A stretch of 64,000 nt of DNA from Eremococcus coleocola DSM 15696 (GCF_000428865.1 NZ_AUAT01000005.1:36569-100568), one strand, 5' to 3'; positions 35,846 to 45,073 are shown, counted from the stretch's first letter. The notes: generated by a model not told the origin, from the letters alone. A program made the numbers and translations.

Positions 35846-37510
35846 TTATTTAATTAAAAATACTGCAGTTTCATAATCCCCTAATTGGACTTGATCCTTT
35901 AATACAGATAAAGAACCATTACCAATTAATTTCTGATAAGAACGATTAAAGTCCAAGCCGAGTTCTGAAAGATCCACTGTCAGCTTACCTGGATAGAAAT
36001 GAGATAAGACGAATAAGGTCTGGCCTTGATAATCCCGCCGGTAGGCCATAACCTGTGGATGATCTAATAATAAACCTTGATAGTTACCCACTTGAATAAT
36101 AGGATATTGCTTTCTCAGCGCAATCAACTCTTTATAATAAGGTAATATCCGTCCTTGACTTTCTTCTTGCGATACATTGATGCTAGTATAATTTGATGCA
36201 ACCCGAAGCCAAGATTCAGCCTGAGAAAATCCAGCATGCGGACTAGCATCCCATTGCATTGGGGTCCGACTGTTATCCCGAGACTTAGCTTGAATAATCT
36301 CCATTATTTTAGCTTCAGAATAATCTTTATCTAACATAATTTGATAATTATTGAGGGTTTCCACATCCTGATAATCTTCAATATTTTGAAAATTAGGATT
36401 TGTCATGCCGATTTCTTCCCCTTGATAAATATAAGGGGTGCCCCGCATCAATTGGATACTGGTTGCCAACATCGAGGCTGTTTCAAAAGGAAAATTAACT
36501 ACATCTCCAAATCGACTATTCGAGCGTGGTTGGTCGTGACAATTCCAAAATAAAGCATTCCAACCCCCACCATCAGACATCCCTGTCTGCCAATCATTTA
36601 AAATCTTCTTCAAAGCTAGGAAATCAAAGGGTGGATTAGACCATTTTTCCCCATCCTCATAATCCACCTTTAAATGGTGGAAAGAGAAGACCATCGATAA
36701 TTCATGATTTTCAGGTCGAGTATATTCAATACAATTTTCAATGGTAGTCGAAGACATTTCACCAACGGTCACAACACCATCATAAGACCCAAAGGTTGCT
36801 TGATTCATTTCATGAATCCATTCATGGACAATCGGAGTATCTGTATAAAGACTCTTTTCTTGGCTAGAACCTGGCTGGTCACTATCCACTAATTGCTCGG
36901 CTTTACCGATCACATTTAAGACATCAAAACGGAAGCCCCGTACACCTTTATCAAGCCAGAATTGCACCACATCATACAATTCACGTCGGACGTTAGGATT
37001 ATGCCAATTTAAATCAGCTTGGTGTAGTTCATAAAGATGTAAATAATATAAGTCTGTATCACCAAATTGCGCCCAGGCGGGGCCACCAAATTTAGAATCC
37101 CAATTCGTCGGTAAGGAACCATCGGCTTTAAGGGGACGTAAATAGAAGAAGTCTTGATAATATTTATCTCCAGCTAAAGCCTTTTGAAACCACTCATGCT
37201 CGGTTGAACAATGATTTAATACCATATCCATCATAATCCCAATACCATGTTGATCGGCCAAGCTGACTAATTCTTCAAAATCAGCCATGGTTCCAAAATC
37301 AGGATTGATAGCCTTATAATTAGAAATATCATAACCATTATCATATTGGGGTGAAGGATAAATCGGATTTAACCAAATCATATCAACACCTAGGTTCAAA
37401 ATATAGTCAAATTTTTCTATAATACCTCGAAGATCACCAGTACCTGAACCAGTACTATCCTTGAAAGATTTAGGATAAATTTGATAAATAATGGGCTGTC
37501 TACTTTGCAT
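35846..37510 (-). CDS. treC: Trehalose-6-phosphate hydrolase (GH13)
   Basis: 554 residues, GH13 alpha-amylase-type barrel. It contains IYQIYPKSFKDSTGSGTGDLRGI, MDMVLNHCSTEHEWF, the catalytic nucleophile in GVRGFRFDVLN, the acid Glu in TVGEMSSTTIENC and the transition-state region WNCHDQPRSNSRFG. FSFHHLKVDY and SSTTIENC favour TreC over oligo-1,6-glucosidase. It splits trehalose-6-phosphate to glucose and glucose-6-phosphate. The trehalose PTS gene lies 19 bases upstream in the same operon, supporting the call. No treR is adjacent. Confidence 0.93.
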   Translation of the reverse strand: MQSRQPIIYQIYPKSFKDSTGSGTGDLRGIIEKFDYILNLGVDMIWLNPIYPSPQYDNGYDISNYKAINPDFGTMADFEELVSLADQHGIGIMMDMVLNHCSTEHEWFQKALAGDKYYQDFFYLRPLKADGSLPTNWDSKFGGPAWAQFGDTDLYYLHLYELHQADLNWHNPNVRRELYDVVQFWLDKGVRGFRFDVLNVIGKAEQLVDSDQPGSSQEKSLYTDTPIVHEWIHEMNQATFGSYDGVVTVGEMSSTTIENCIEYTRPENHELSMVFSFHHLKVDYEDGEKWSNPPFDFLALKKILNDWQTGMSDGGGWNALFWNCHDQPRSNSRFGDVVNFPFETASMLATSIQLMRGTPYIYQGEEIGMTNPNFQNIEDYQDVETLNNYQIMLDKDYSEAKIMEIIQAKSRDNSRTPMQWDASPHAGFSQAESWLRVASNYTSINVSQEESQGRILPYYKELIALRKQYPIIQVGNYQGLLLDHPQVMAYRRDYQGQTLFVLSHFYPGKLTVDLSELGLDFNRSYQKLIGNGSLSVLKDQVQLGDYETAVFLIK

Positions 37511-37529
37511 GAGGGCCTCCTTAAAAATA

Positions 37530-39038
37530 CTATTTGTTAAAGAATGGAATATTAAAGTTTAAGGTATTATTCTTTAAGAAACCAATCTTATTAAAGACTA
37601 AGGTCAATACAAATGGTACTACAAGTGCTACAGCCATAGCAACAAAAAACATAACCATAGAATCAATATGAATAACTAAAAATCCTGGTAAACCACCAAC
37701 CCCGATAGAGTTAGACACCACTTTGAAGCTGGTAGCAATAAGACCAGCTATACCAGAACCACACATGGCAGCCACAAATGGATAAACATATTTTAAGTTA
37801 ACCCCAAACATAGCGGGTTCAGTCACTCCTAAGTATGCAGAAATCGCTGATGGAATTGTAATTTGTGATTCATCCGCATCTTTACGCGTTAACCACCAAA
37901 CAGCTAAAACAGCAGAACCTTGGGCAATATTTGATAGGGCAATCATTGGCCATAAACCAGTAGTACCTGTGTCAGCAATTAATTGTGAGTCGATGGCATT
38001 GGTCATATGGTGAAGACCTGTAATAACCAGTGGTGAATAAAGGGCACCAAATATTAAACCAAATAACCAAGATAGAGGTCCTGTTAAACCAGCCAATACA
38101 ACATTTGAAATGATAGAACCTAACCACCAACCGATTGGACCTAAGATAGTATGAGCTAAGATAACTGCTGGTAATAATGATAAGAATGGCACAAAAATCA
38201 TTGAAACATATTCAGGTACGACTTTACGCCAGAATATTTCTAAATAAGATAGGGCTAGACCAGCAAACATAGCTGGTAAGACTTGGGCTTGGTAACCAAT
38301 CATATCTAATTTAAAGAAACCAAAGTCCCATTGAGGAACTTCACCACTAGCTAAGGCATCAGCCGCCCCATAAGCATTTAATAATTGTGGAGAAACTAAG
38401 GTAATTCCTAAAACAATCCCTAGAATTTGGGTGGTACCCATTTTACGAGTCACAGACCAAGTAATACCTACAGGCAAGAAGTGGAAAATTGCTTCACCTG
38501 GTAACCATAAGAAAGCATTTACTCCATTCCAGAATGGAGAGACATTCACGATTCGATTCCAAATCGGTTCACCATCCGGAGTAGTTTGTTTAACACCATC
38601 AATGACTTGTTGTCCTAATGATTCGAAGCCCACACCTTCTAAAATATTACGGAAGCCTAAAATCAGCCCCCCAACAATGATAGCAGGAATAATTGGTGCG
38701 AATACTTCAGCTAGGAAAGTCATCACTCGTTGCCACCAAACTTGGTTACTCTCAGAAGCTTTTTTAACATCTTCTTTAGAGCCACCAATAACACCAGAAG
38801 CCTTTTCAAAATCTTTATAGAAATCAGCCACATCATTACCAATAATCACTTGGTATTGACCTGCTTGGGTAAAAGAACCCTTAACAGATGGTAGAGCTTC
38901 AATTTCTGTAGTCTTAGCAATCTCAGGATCCTTCAAGGCAAACCGCATCCGCGTCGCACAGTGAGTCACCGCATTAATATTGTCCGAACCACCAATCAGG
39001 TTTAGTAGTTCTTTAGCATCATTTTCATACTTAGTCAT
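37530..39038 (-). CDS. treP: PTS trehalose-specific IIBC component
   Basis: 502 residues. The N-terminal IIB domain has the phosphorylated Cys in NINAVTHCATRMRFALKD (Cys near residue 27). A linker and a IIC domain of the glucose/sucrose/trehalose superfamily follow (FAPIIPAIIVGGLILGFRNILEG; TGLHHMTNAIDSQL; GVTEPAMFGVNLKY). There is no IIA domain, so it must borrow a glucose-type IIA encoded elsewhere, as is known for TreP. GGGAGGAAG ribosome-binding site. Promoter TATAAT at 39082-39087 with a TTTGTT-CA-AACAAA palindrome just downstream. Confidence 0.94.
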   Translation of the reverse strand: MTKYENDAKELLNLIGGSDNINAVTHCATRMRFALKDPEIAKTTEIEALPSVKGSFTQAGQYQVIIGNDVADFYKDFEKASGVIGGSKEDVKKASESNQVWWQRVMTFLAEVFAPIIPAIIVGGLILGFRNILEGVGFESLGQQVIDGVKQTTPDGEPIWNRIVNVSPFWNGVNAFLWLPGEAIFHFLPVGITWSVTRKMGTTQILGIVLGITLVSPQLLNAYGAADALASGEVPQWDFGFFKLDMIGYQAQVLPAMFAGLALSYLEIFWRKVVPEYVSMIFVPFLSLLPAVILAHTILGPIGWWLGSIISNVVLAGLTGPLSWLFGLIFGALYSPLVITGLHHMTNAIDSQLIADTGTTGLWPMIALSNIAQGSAVLAVWWLTRKDADESQITIPSAISAYLGVTEPAMFGVNLKYVYPFVAAMCGSGIAGLIATSFKVVSNSIGVGGLPGFLVIHIDSMVMFFVAMAVALVVPFVLTLVFNKIGFLKNNTLNFNIPFFNK

Positions 39039-39054
39039 TTTTCTCTTCCTCCCT

Positions 39055-39087
39055 TTTGTTCAAACAAATAAGTATGGGAGTATTATA
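39055..39087 (-). promoter_or_regulatory. tre operon promoter with palindrome
   Basis: TATAAT (39082-39087) with no strong -35, and a perfect palindrome TTTGTTCAAACAAA (39055-39068) between the start site and the ribosome-binding site. A repressor site is suspected; TreR is not encoded nearby. Confidence 0.5.
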
Positions 39088-39148
39088 GCTTAATGATTTA
39101 AATAAATATATAGGAAATCTTTAAATTATTTATTTCACAATATAAAAA

Positions 39149-39231
39149 CAAAAAAAAACAGCTAAGTATTTATAAGCAATTCTGTACTAATAATCATGGG
39201 ATTATTCCTTTGCTTAAAACTTAGCTGTATT
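39149..39231 (-). terminator. Terminator after jag
   Basis: ACAGCTAAGT pairs with ACTTAGCTGT around a long A/T-rich interior; on the minus strand it is followed by nine Ts. Confidence 0.75.
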
Positions 39232-39246
39232 ATTTAAAATTTAAAA

Positions 39247-40158
39247 TTATACGTTTTCTTCCTTAACATATTCCACAACTAAATAACGATTTGGTTCTTT
39301 TCCTTCAGAATGTGTAGAAATATGAGCAATATTTGAAAGATGGGCATGAATTTGTTTGCGCTCATATGCAGGAAGGGCATCTAAAATAACTGGTTGCCGC
39401 GTTTCAATCACTTCTTTGGCGGTATTTTCAGCCATTTGTTCTAAGACATTCGCCCGACGGTCCCGATAATTTCCCACATTTAATTCAACATTTAAATAAC
39501 GATGATGGAGACTCAATAAAAGGGTTTGGGCCAAAATTTGAAGGGAATTAATGATTTTACCGTGTTTACCAATCACTAAACCAGATTTATCGGTTTCGAT
39601 TTCAAACACCACATTTTTACTAGCGCGTGTCGCAGAAACGCTCGCATCAGCCCCGTATTCACGAATAATATCTTCTAAATACTTAGATACGGTGGTTAAA
39701 GCTTCTTGAATATCTACCGCATCATTTTCTTGACTTGCTTGATTTAATTCTGCTTGTTCTTGGTCGGATTGAACAGGCCTTGCTTTATTTACTTCTTCAG
39801 AAGCCGCCTCAGTTAGATCTGATTGAATCAACTCAGACGTGTTACTTTCAGTGACGGGTACTTCAGTTACTTTGCTTTCAGTTTCAACCGGACTTGATTT
39901 TACTTCTAATTCCTTTTCTTCCTTAAGAGGCTGATTGGTTTTTGTTTCTAATTCTTGGGTTAATTCAGATAAAGATACTTTTTCTTGGCGTTGGATATCC
40001 ACAACAGCATCTTGTTTATCAAAACCAAAAAAACCTTTCTTTCCTTCATTAATTACTCGAACGGTTGCTTGATCTCTTGAAATTCCTAATTCCTTTAAAC
40101 CTTTTTCAATCGCTTGATCCACTGTTTCTGCTTTAACTGTAATTGAATGTTCTAACAT
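39247..40158 (-). CDS. jag: RNA-binding protein Jag/KhpB
   Basis: 303 residues. An N-terminal Jag-N domain with the signature KKGFFGF is at about 40-47. A low-complexity acidic linker (Gln/Glu/Ser/Thr, about 65-150) is followed by a KH domain (SGLVIGKHGKIINSLQILAQ, about 195) and an R3H domain (MTAxx..RKQIHAHLSNI, ending near 290). Jag/KhpB binds RNA and helps control cell elongation and septum placement in streptococci. Third gene of the rnpA-yidC-jag operon, 30 bases after yidC. Confidence 0.95.
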   Translation of the reverse strand: MLEHSITVKAETVDQAIEKGLKELGISRDQATVRVINEGKKGFFGFDKQDAVVDIQRQEKVSLSELTQELETKTNQPLKEEKELEVKSSPVETESKVTEVPVTESNTSELIQSDLTEAASEEVNKARPVQSDQEQAELNQASQENDAVDIQEALTTVSKYLEDIIREYGADASVSATRASKNVVFEIETDKSGLVIGKHGKIINSLQILAQTLLLSLHHRYLNVELNVGNYRDRRANVLEQMAENTAKEVIETRQPVILDALPAYERKQIHAHLSNIAHISTHSEGKEPNRYLVVEYVKEENV

Positions 40159-40188
40159 AGTCTATTCCTTTCTTTATCAACAGAAGCC

Positions 40189-41022
40189 TTATTTCCGTTT
40201 GGTTGCACGTTTTAAGGCCTTATTTAATTGTCTTTGTTTTTCTTTCTCGGCGTCTTTTTTAGCTTGTCGTTCCGCGATAATCTTATAGGGATTATTCAAG
40301 ACCAGGGTTTGAGCTACTGTAAAGGCATTGGTTACCACCCAGTATAAAGAAAGGGCGGCTGGTAAAGAAATCCCAATAAAAAGAATCATAAGCGGCATGG
40401 TGAATAGCATAATTTGCATGCTAGAATTCTTTTCTGGTTGAGCCTTCATAGACAAGTAAGACGTAGCAAAAGTTAAAAGGGCAGCTATAATCGGTAAAAT
40501 GAAGTAAGGATCTCTTTGCCCTAATGAAGTCCATAAGAAATAACCTTGATTAATTTCGGTCGTTCTTTGAATAGTTTGGTATAAGGCCATCAGAACCGGT
40601 AATTGAATTAATAAAGGAAGGCAACCGGCAAATTGATTGACATCATTCTTTTCCATGATTTCTTTTTGCTCTGCCTGCATCATTTCCATTGAGGCCGCAT
40701 CCCGATTTGGATATTTTTCCTTCAAGCGGCTTAATTCAGGTTGAATCTCCTGCATTTTACGTTGGGATTCAATCTGCATCTTAGTCACTGGCAATAATAT
40801 TACCCGGATAATTACCGTAAAGATGATAATCCCAATGGCATAATTACCACCAAATAAGTCTGAAAGCCAAATAATAAATTGACTTAAGTAATACAAAATA
40901 TAACGATCCCAAAATCCAGTTGAGTCCTGACTCAGGGGTGCATTTGTCCGCGAACAGGCTGCTAAAAACAAGGTAAGTCCAAGTAGAATTGAACTTTTAA
41001 TCCACTTTGATTTAATTTTCAT
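40189..41022 (-). CDS. yidC: Membrane protein insertase YidC (SpoIIIJ type), lipoprotein
   Basis: 277 residues. Lipoprotein signal with lipobox FLAAC near residue 23, then five membrane helices of the 60KD-IMP family (about 57-80, 130-150, 175-195, 205-225, 230-250). Motif FAGCLPLLIQLPVLMALYQTI is typical of Gram-positive YidC1, and the C-terminal tail is strongly basic (KDAEKEKQRQLNKALKRATKRK), for ribosome contact. It overlaps the rnpA stop by 11 bases. Confidence 0.97.
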   Translation of the reverse strand: MKIKSKWIKSSILLGLTLFLAACSRTNAPLSQDSTGFWDRYILYYLSQFIIWLSDLFGGNYAIGIIIFTVIIRVILLPVTKMQIESQRKMQEIQPELSRLKEKYPNRDAASMEMMQAEQKEIMEKNDVNQFAGCLPLLIQLPVLMALYQTIQRTTEINQGYFLWTSLGQRDPYFILPIIAALLTFATSYLSMKAQPEKNSSMQIMLFTMPLMILFIGISLPAALSLYWVVTNAFTVAQTLVLNNPYKIIAERQAKKDAEKEKQRQLNKALKRATKRK

Positions 41023-41392
41023 TGAAACCTCCCATGATACTTTTTAATATTTCTTTATCCAAGATATGGGCCAAGTTCATGACATGGATCATCGATTTTC
41101 TGACCTCAGCCATAGAGCGCCCACAAATATCTTTTCTTGCAATCAGTAGAATATCAAGGTCAGTTTGAATCGCTGGTTCTAACTCATGCAAGGCCTGTCT
41201 TAAATAGCGTTTAATTTGATTTCGCTCAACCGCATTCCCCATCTTTTTTCCTACAGACAGACCCACCCGAAAATGACTTTGACCAGGTTTAGCATAGGTA
41301 TAAAGCACAAGCTGCCGATTAGCAATCGATTGGCCATGGTGAAAAACTTCTTGAAATTCTTTTTCTTTTTTTACCCGATATTTCTTTTTCAC
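41012..41392 (-). CDS. rnpA: Ribonuclease P protein component
   Basis: 126 residues from GTG 41392, six bases after GAGAGG; the TTG two codons earlier abuts that site. The RNP motif VGLSVGKKMGNAVERNQIKRYLRQAL (about 43-70) is diagnostic. Protein cofactor of RNase P for tRNA 5' maturation. It is followed by yidC and jag. Two intrinsic terminators separate it from rpmH. A TATAAT at 41432-41437 gives it a possible own promoter, weak in the -35. Confidence 0.97.
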   Translation of the reverse strand: MKKKYRVKKEKEFQEVFHHGQSIANRQLVLYTYAKPGQSHFRVGLSVGKKMGNAVERNQIKRYLRQALHELEPAIQTDLDILLIARKDICGRSMAEVRKSMIHVMNLAHILDKEILKSIMGGFNEN

Positions 41393-41489
41393 TGACAACC
41401 TCTCACTTCTACTAAAAACATTTCGCTCCTTATTATAGCTAATATTTGATAAAAAGAAAAATACTTGTTAGCAATTTGATCAAATAAAA

Positions 41490-41593
41490 AGAACGAGCTA
41501 GAAGCATCCTCGGATATTTTTTGCTTCATTCACTCGTTCATACAAGACTACTTACTTGAAACAAGTCGTATTACAGTATGGTTTTCAAGTAAA
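41490..41593 (-). ncRNA. Structured leader/terminator region between rpmH and rnpA
   Basis: On the minus strand a 10-bp hairpin TTACTTGAAA/TTTCAAGTAA (41583-41592 with 41552-41561) is followed by an intrinsic terminator. That terminator has GAACGAG/CTCGTTC (41491-41497 with 41533-41539), inner GAAGC/GCTTC, and then TTTTTATTT. It follows the rpmH terminator and precedes the rnpA promoter. It could be a second-stage terminator, an attenuator or a small RNA. Confidence 0.55.
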
Positions 41594-41627
41594 CAAGACT
41601 GTAAGCAAGTATATTTTTGATAAAAAA

Positions 41628-41656
41628 ATAGGACTGGACTTGATGCCCAGCCCTAT
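41628..41656 (-). terminator. Terminator after rpmH
   Basis: ATAGGGCTGG / CCAGTCCTAT stem followed on the minus strand by TTTTTTT. Confidence 0.85.
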
Positions 41657-41661
41657 ATTCA

Positions 41662-41796
41662 TTATACTGCTAAAGATTTACGGCCTTTTTGACGACGTTT
41701 TCTTAACACACGACGTCCATTTTTAGTTTTCATACGTTGACGGAAACCGTGAACTTTTTGACGATGACGTTTTTTTGGTTGGTATGTTCTTTTCAT
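41662..41796 (-). CDS. rpmH: 50S ribosomal protein L34
   Basis: 44 residues, [20 protein letters not shown] at the N-terminus and [11 protein letters not shown] at the end: the complete and highly conserved L34. AGGAGG lies seven bases before ATG 41796. The promoter is TTGACA (41864-41869), 17 bases, TAAAAT (41841-41846). It marks the left boundary of oriC, as in most Firmicutes. Confidence 0.98.
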   Translation of the reverse strand: MKRTYQPKKRHRQKVHGFRQRMKTKNGRRVLRKRRQKGRKSLAV

Positions 41797-42246
41797 GCGT
41801 TACACCTCCTGATTGCATACTGTAAGTACAATACCACAATATTTTATAGAAGCTTGATATGTTTGTCAAGATATTTTATAAAAATTAAACCAGACCAGTC
41901 GTGTCTTATCCACAAGATATCACAATTGTTAAAAACTTGTGGATAAAGTTTACAGCCTAAAATTTTTCTTCACACCATTTTACTTAAGATATTAACAATC
42001 CACAAGAAATTCAAGATATACACAGTTTTTTGTGCATAAGTCTATAATTTATGATAAAATCAAAGCTGTAGACTTTTAAAGTTTTCCACAAATAGATAAA
42101 AATAACTTAAATTCTGGACTTATCCACACTTTTTATCAACTTGTGCATAAATCAATTGATTATATGTTGATAAAACACAATGATATAAAATGAACTGTGT
42201 ATAAGTACCCTTAATTTGATTAGTTACAGATGAAAGGATTACCTGA
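41797..42246. other. oriC: oriC, upstream DnaA-box cluster
   Basis: 450 A/T-rich bases between rpmH and dnaA. DnaA boxes seen: TTATCCACA at 41906-41914 and 42120-42128, TGTGGATAA at 41938-41946, TGTGCATAA at 42031-42039 and 42142-42150, TGTGTATAA at 42196-42204. Weaker ones lie near 41998 (AATCCACA) and 42082 (TTTTCCACA). This corresponds to the incA/incB part of bipartite Firmicute origins. No gene is present. Confidence 0.9.
41841..41869 (-). promoter_or_regulatory. rpmH promoter
   Basis: Minus-strand TTGACA and TAAAAT with 17-base spacing, inside the oriC-proximal region. Confidence 0.75.
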
Positions 42247-43596
42247 ATGGAAGATATGCAAAGTTTCTGGATAGAAATTAAAGACTATCTTAGAGATATT
42301 CTCTCCCAGTCCACCTATAAAAATTGGGTGGATGCCACCTATCCAATTCGTTTTGATAATCGTTCAATCACAATTGCGGTTGCCAACAAGATGACCAAAA
42401 AATACTGGGAAGATCACTTAGCTGGTTATGTTTTACAATACAGCAACCGACGTTTCGGTACAGAATATCAACCCATCTTTACCATTGTCCAAGATAACGA
42501 AGAAAATTTTCGACCTCAAATTGCTTCAAATTCAGAAGTAGATCTTAAGAATACTCAAACCGATTACACCACTGAAAGTCACCTCAATCCAAATTACACT
42601 TTTGAAAACTTTGTTATCGGTGAGGATAATAAGATGGCTTCAGTCGCAGCCTTAGCCGTTGTTGAAAGCCCTGGTAAAACCTACAATCCCTTTTTAATAT
42701 ATGGAGGCGTGGGGCTGGGTAAAACCCATCTCATGCAAGCGATTGGTAATGAGATTAAACATCGGAATCCTGGTGCAAAGATTAAGTATGCGACCTCAGA
42801 ATCTTTTGTGAATGACTTTATTACTTCAATCCAAAATGGGTCCCAAGACCATTTCCGCCAAATGTACCGTGAGATTGATATTCTCTTAATTGACGATATT
42901 CAATTTCTTTCCAATAAAGATAAAACACAAGAAGAATTTTTCCACACTTTTAATGCACTCTATAACAACGGTAAACAGATTGTTTTGACCTCTGACCGGC
43001 TACCGAATAATATTACCAATCTAGAAGAACGTTTAATCTCACGCTTTAAATGGGGCTTGTCCACCGATATCACTCCCCCTGATTTAGAAACACGGATTGC
43101 TATTTTACGCAAAAAAGCTTCAACCGATAATCTTGATATTAATTCAGAAACCTTGACCTACATTGCCAGTCATATTGATTCCAATATCCGGGAATTAGAA
43201 GGTGCCTTAGTTCGTGTAATTGCTTATGCTGCCATAAAAGGGCTCGATATTACTACCGATCTTGCAGCCGAAGCCTTAAAAAACATTGTTGATGACAATC
43301 AACAAAATGATATCACCCCTAAAGAAATTATCGACCAAGTGGCCCGCTATTATAATGTCACCGTAACTGATATAATAGGTAAAAAGCGGAAAAAAGAAAT
43401 TGTCATGCCGCGCCAAATTGCCATGTATTTAAGTCGCCAATTAACCGAATTATCCTTTCCCAAAATTGGTGAAGAATTTGGTCACAAAAACCATACAACC
43501 GTCATCCATGCCTTCGAAAAAATTAATGATGAAATCAGCTATAACATTGAACTCAAAGAGGATATAAATAAGCTAAAAAAATTGTTGATGTCTTAA
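42247..43596 (+). CDS. dnaA: Chromosomal replication initiator DnaA
   Basis: 449 residues. Domain I (about 1-85) is followed by a short linker. The AAA+ domain has Walker A YGGVGLGKTHLMQAIG near residue 155 and Walker B ILLIDDIQFL. The C-terminal helix-turn-helix carries the DnaA signature IGEEFGHKNHTTVIHAFEKI (about 412-431). Starts at ATG 42247 after a weak GAAAGGA site. DnaA boxes flank it on both sides, allowing origin firing and autoregulation. Confidence 0.99.
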   Translation: MEDMQSFWIEIKDYLRDILSQSTYKNWVDATYPIRFDNRSITIAVANKMTKKYWEDHLAGYVLQYSNRRFGTEYQPIFTIVQDNEENFRPQIASNSEVDLKNTQTDYTTESHLNPNYTFENFVIGEDNKMASVAALAVVESPGKTYNPFLIYGGVGLGKTHLMQAIGNEIKHRNPGAKIKYATSESFVNDFITSIQNGSQDHFRQMYREIDILLIDDIQFLSNKDKTQEEFFHTFNALYNNGKQIVLTSDRLPNNITNLEERLISRFKWGLSTDITPPDLETRIAILRKKASTDNLDINSETLTYIASHIDSNIRELEGALVRVIAYAAIKGLDITTDLAAEALKNIVDDNQQNDITPKEIIDQVARYYNVTVTDIIGKKRKKEIVMPRQIAMYLSRQLTELSFPKIGEEFGHKNHTTVIHAFEKINDEISYNIELKEDINKLKKLLMS

Positions 43597-43619
43597 ACTG
43601 ATTTATGCACCTGTTGATA

Positions 43620-43731
43620 AGTTTTGGACTTATCCTCAATTTTTCCACAAGCTTATTCACTGGTGAAATTCAAGCCTAGCTTGATCCAATTGATTTTTCT
43701 ACAATATCCACAGGCCCTACTACTATGACTA
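43620..43731 (+). other. oriC unwinding element with DnaA-trios
   Basis: Between dnaA and dnaN: box-like TTATCCTCA and TTTTCCACA, then TATCCACA (43705-43712), a GGCC cluster (43713-43716) and the trio series CTA CTA CTA TGA CTA (43717-43731) leading into a TTTAATTTAATATT A/T stretch. This is the order of the B. subtilis basal unwinding system. Boxes and trios are seen; function is inferred from that model. Confidence 0.85.
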
Positions 43732-43767
43732 TTTAATTTAATATTATATTTATAAAGGAGTTCACCC

Positions 43768-44922
43768 ATGAAATTTACGATTAATCGTCAAAAATTTACA
43801 GATGTCTTAAATAATGTTTCACGCGCAATCCCAGGAAAAACAACCATTCCCATTTTAACTGGGATTAAGATTGAAGTTAATCCTGATGGCGTTACTTTAA
43901 TTGGTTCTGATGCAGATATCTCAATTGAAAGTTTTCTTTCAAATCAAGATGAATCTTTACAATTAAATATTAAAGAACAAGGTTCCATTGTCGTAGGTGC
44001 TCGTTTATTTAATGATATTATTCGTAAATTGCCAACTAATGAAATTCTCCTTGAAAGTGATTCTAATTACTTATTAACCATTACCTCAGGTCCTGCTGTT
44101 TTTACCTTGAATGGTCAAGATGGGGCAGCTTATCCTCACTTACCAGAAATTGATTTTGAAAATACTGTCAGCCTACCTACTTTGGCTTTTAAAGAAATGA
44201 TCAACCATACCATCTTTTCTGCCTCCAACCAAGAGAGTCGACCTATTTTAACTGGTTTAAATTTAAGTATCCACCCTGATTATATTTCCGGGGTTGCGAC
44301 AGATAGCCACCGTTTAAGTCGCCGTGAAATTCCCGTTGAATTAAATACGGACTTGCTTGATTTAACCAATGTCACCATTCCTAAAAAGACCGTGACTGAA
44401 TTAGTTCGCATTGTTGAAGATGACCAAAAACTTCAAATGTTGGTGAATGAACAGCAAGTTATTTTTATTTTAGAAAATCTAACGATTTATTCCCGCCTAC
44501 TTGAAGGGAACTATCCTGATACGGACCGTTTAATTCCAAGCGACCATCAGACTCAATTAGTGGTTAATGCGAATGATTTCCTAGCAGCCATTGAACGGGC
44601 TAGTCTTATGTCTCACCAAAGTAAAAATAATATTGTCCAATTATCGATTAAAGACCAAGCGGTTGAACTTTCTGTATCTGGTAATGAACGGGGCCGAGCC
44701 AGTGAGGATATTCAGCTGAAAGCAGTAAGTGGACAAGACTTATTAATTTCCTTTAACCCAGACTACATGCGAGATGCCCTCAAGTCCTTTAATGGGATTG
44801 ATATTAAAATAGACTTCCAAACCGCTGTGCGGCCAATGCTTCTGTCTGCTCTAGATGGTTCTGACTTAGCCCATAATGAACTTTTACAATTATTAACCCC
44901 AATCCGGACCCATCAATCTTAA
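43768..44922 (+). CDS. dnaN: DNA polymerase III beta subunit (sliding clamp)
   Basis: 384 residues, three repeated clamp domains (about 1-125, 128-248, 249-384). It begins MKFTINRQKFTDVLNNVSRAIPGKTTIPIL, a canonical DnaN start, and ends with DLAHNELLQLLTPIRTHQS. The peptide-binding region that receives clamp partners is conserved in character. AAAGGAG ribosome-binding site. It ends at a terminator, so yaaA-recF-gyr form a separate unit. Confidence 0.98.
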   Translation: MKFTINRQKFTDVLNNVSRAIPGKTTIPILTGIKIEVNPDGVTLIGSDADISIESFLSNQDESLQLNIKEQGSIVVGARLFNDIIRKLPTNEILLESDSNYLLTITSGPAVFTLNGQDGAAYPHLPEIDFENTVSLPTLAFKEMINHTIFSASNQESRPILTGLNLSIHPDYISGVATDSHRLSRREIPVELNTDLLDLTNVTIPKKTVTELVRIVEDDQKLQMLVNEQQVIFILENLTIYSRLLEGNYPDTDRLIPSDHQTQLVVNANDFLAAIERASLMSHQSKNNIVQLSIKDQAVELSVSGNERGRASEDIQLKAVSGQDLLISFNPDYMRDALKSFNGIDIKIDFQTAVRPMLLSALDGSDLAHNELLQLLTPIRTHQS

Positions 44923-44930
44923 TAATATTC

Positions 44931-44960
44931 AAAAAAACGGCCTTTTTAGGCCGCTTTTTT
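44931..44960 (+). terminator. Terminator after dnaN
   Basis: CGGCCT / AGGCCG stem (44938-44953) followed by CTTTTTT. Confidence 0.85.
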
Positions 44961-45013
44961 ATTTTAGACAAAAATGCTTATTTGGGCTTATTTTTACTTA
45001 AATGAATAAAAAT

Positions 45014-45042
45014 TTGTAGTATAAGCTAATAAGGGGTATAAT
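45014..45042 (+). promoter_or_regulatory. Promoter of yaaA-recF-gyrBA
   Basis: TTGTAG (45014-45019), 17 bases, TATAAT (45037-45042), about 30 bases before yaaA. Confidence 0.75.
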
Positions 45043-45073
45043 ATAGTAGATAAAATGGAGGGTTGGTGACTAA

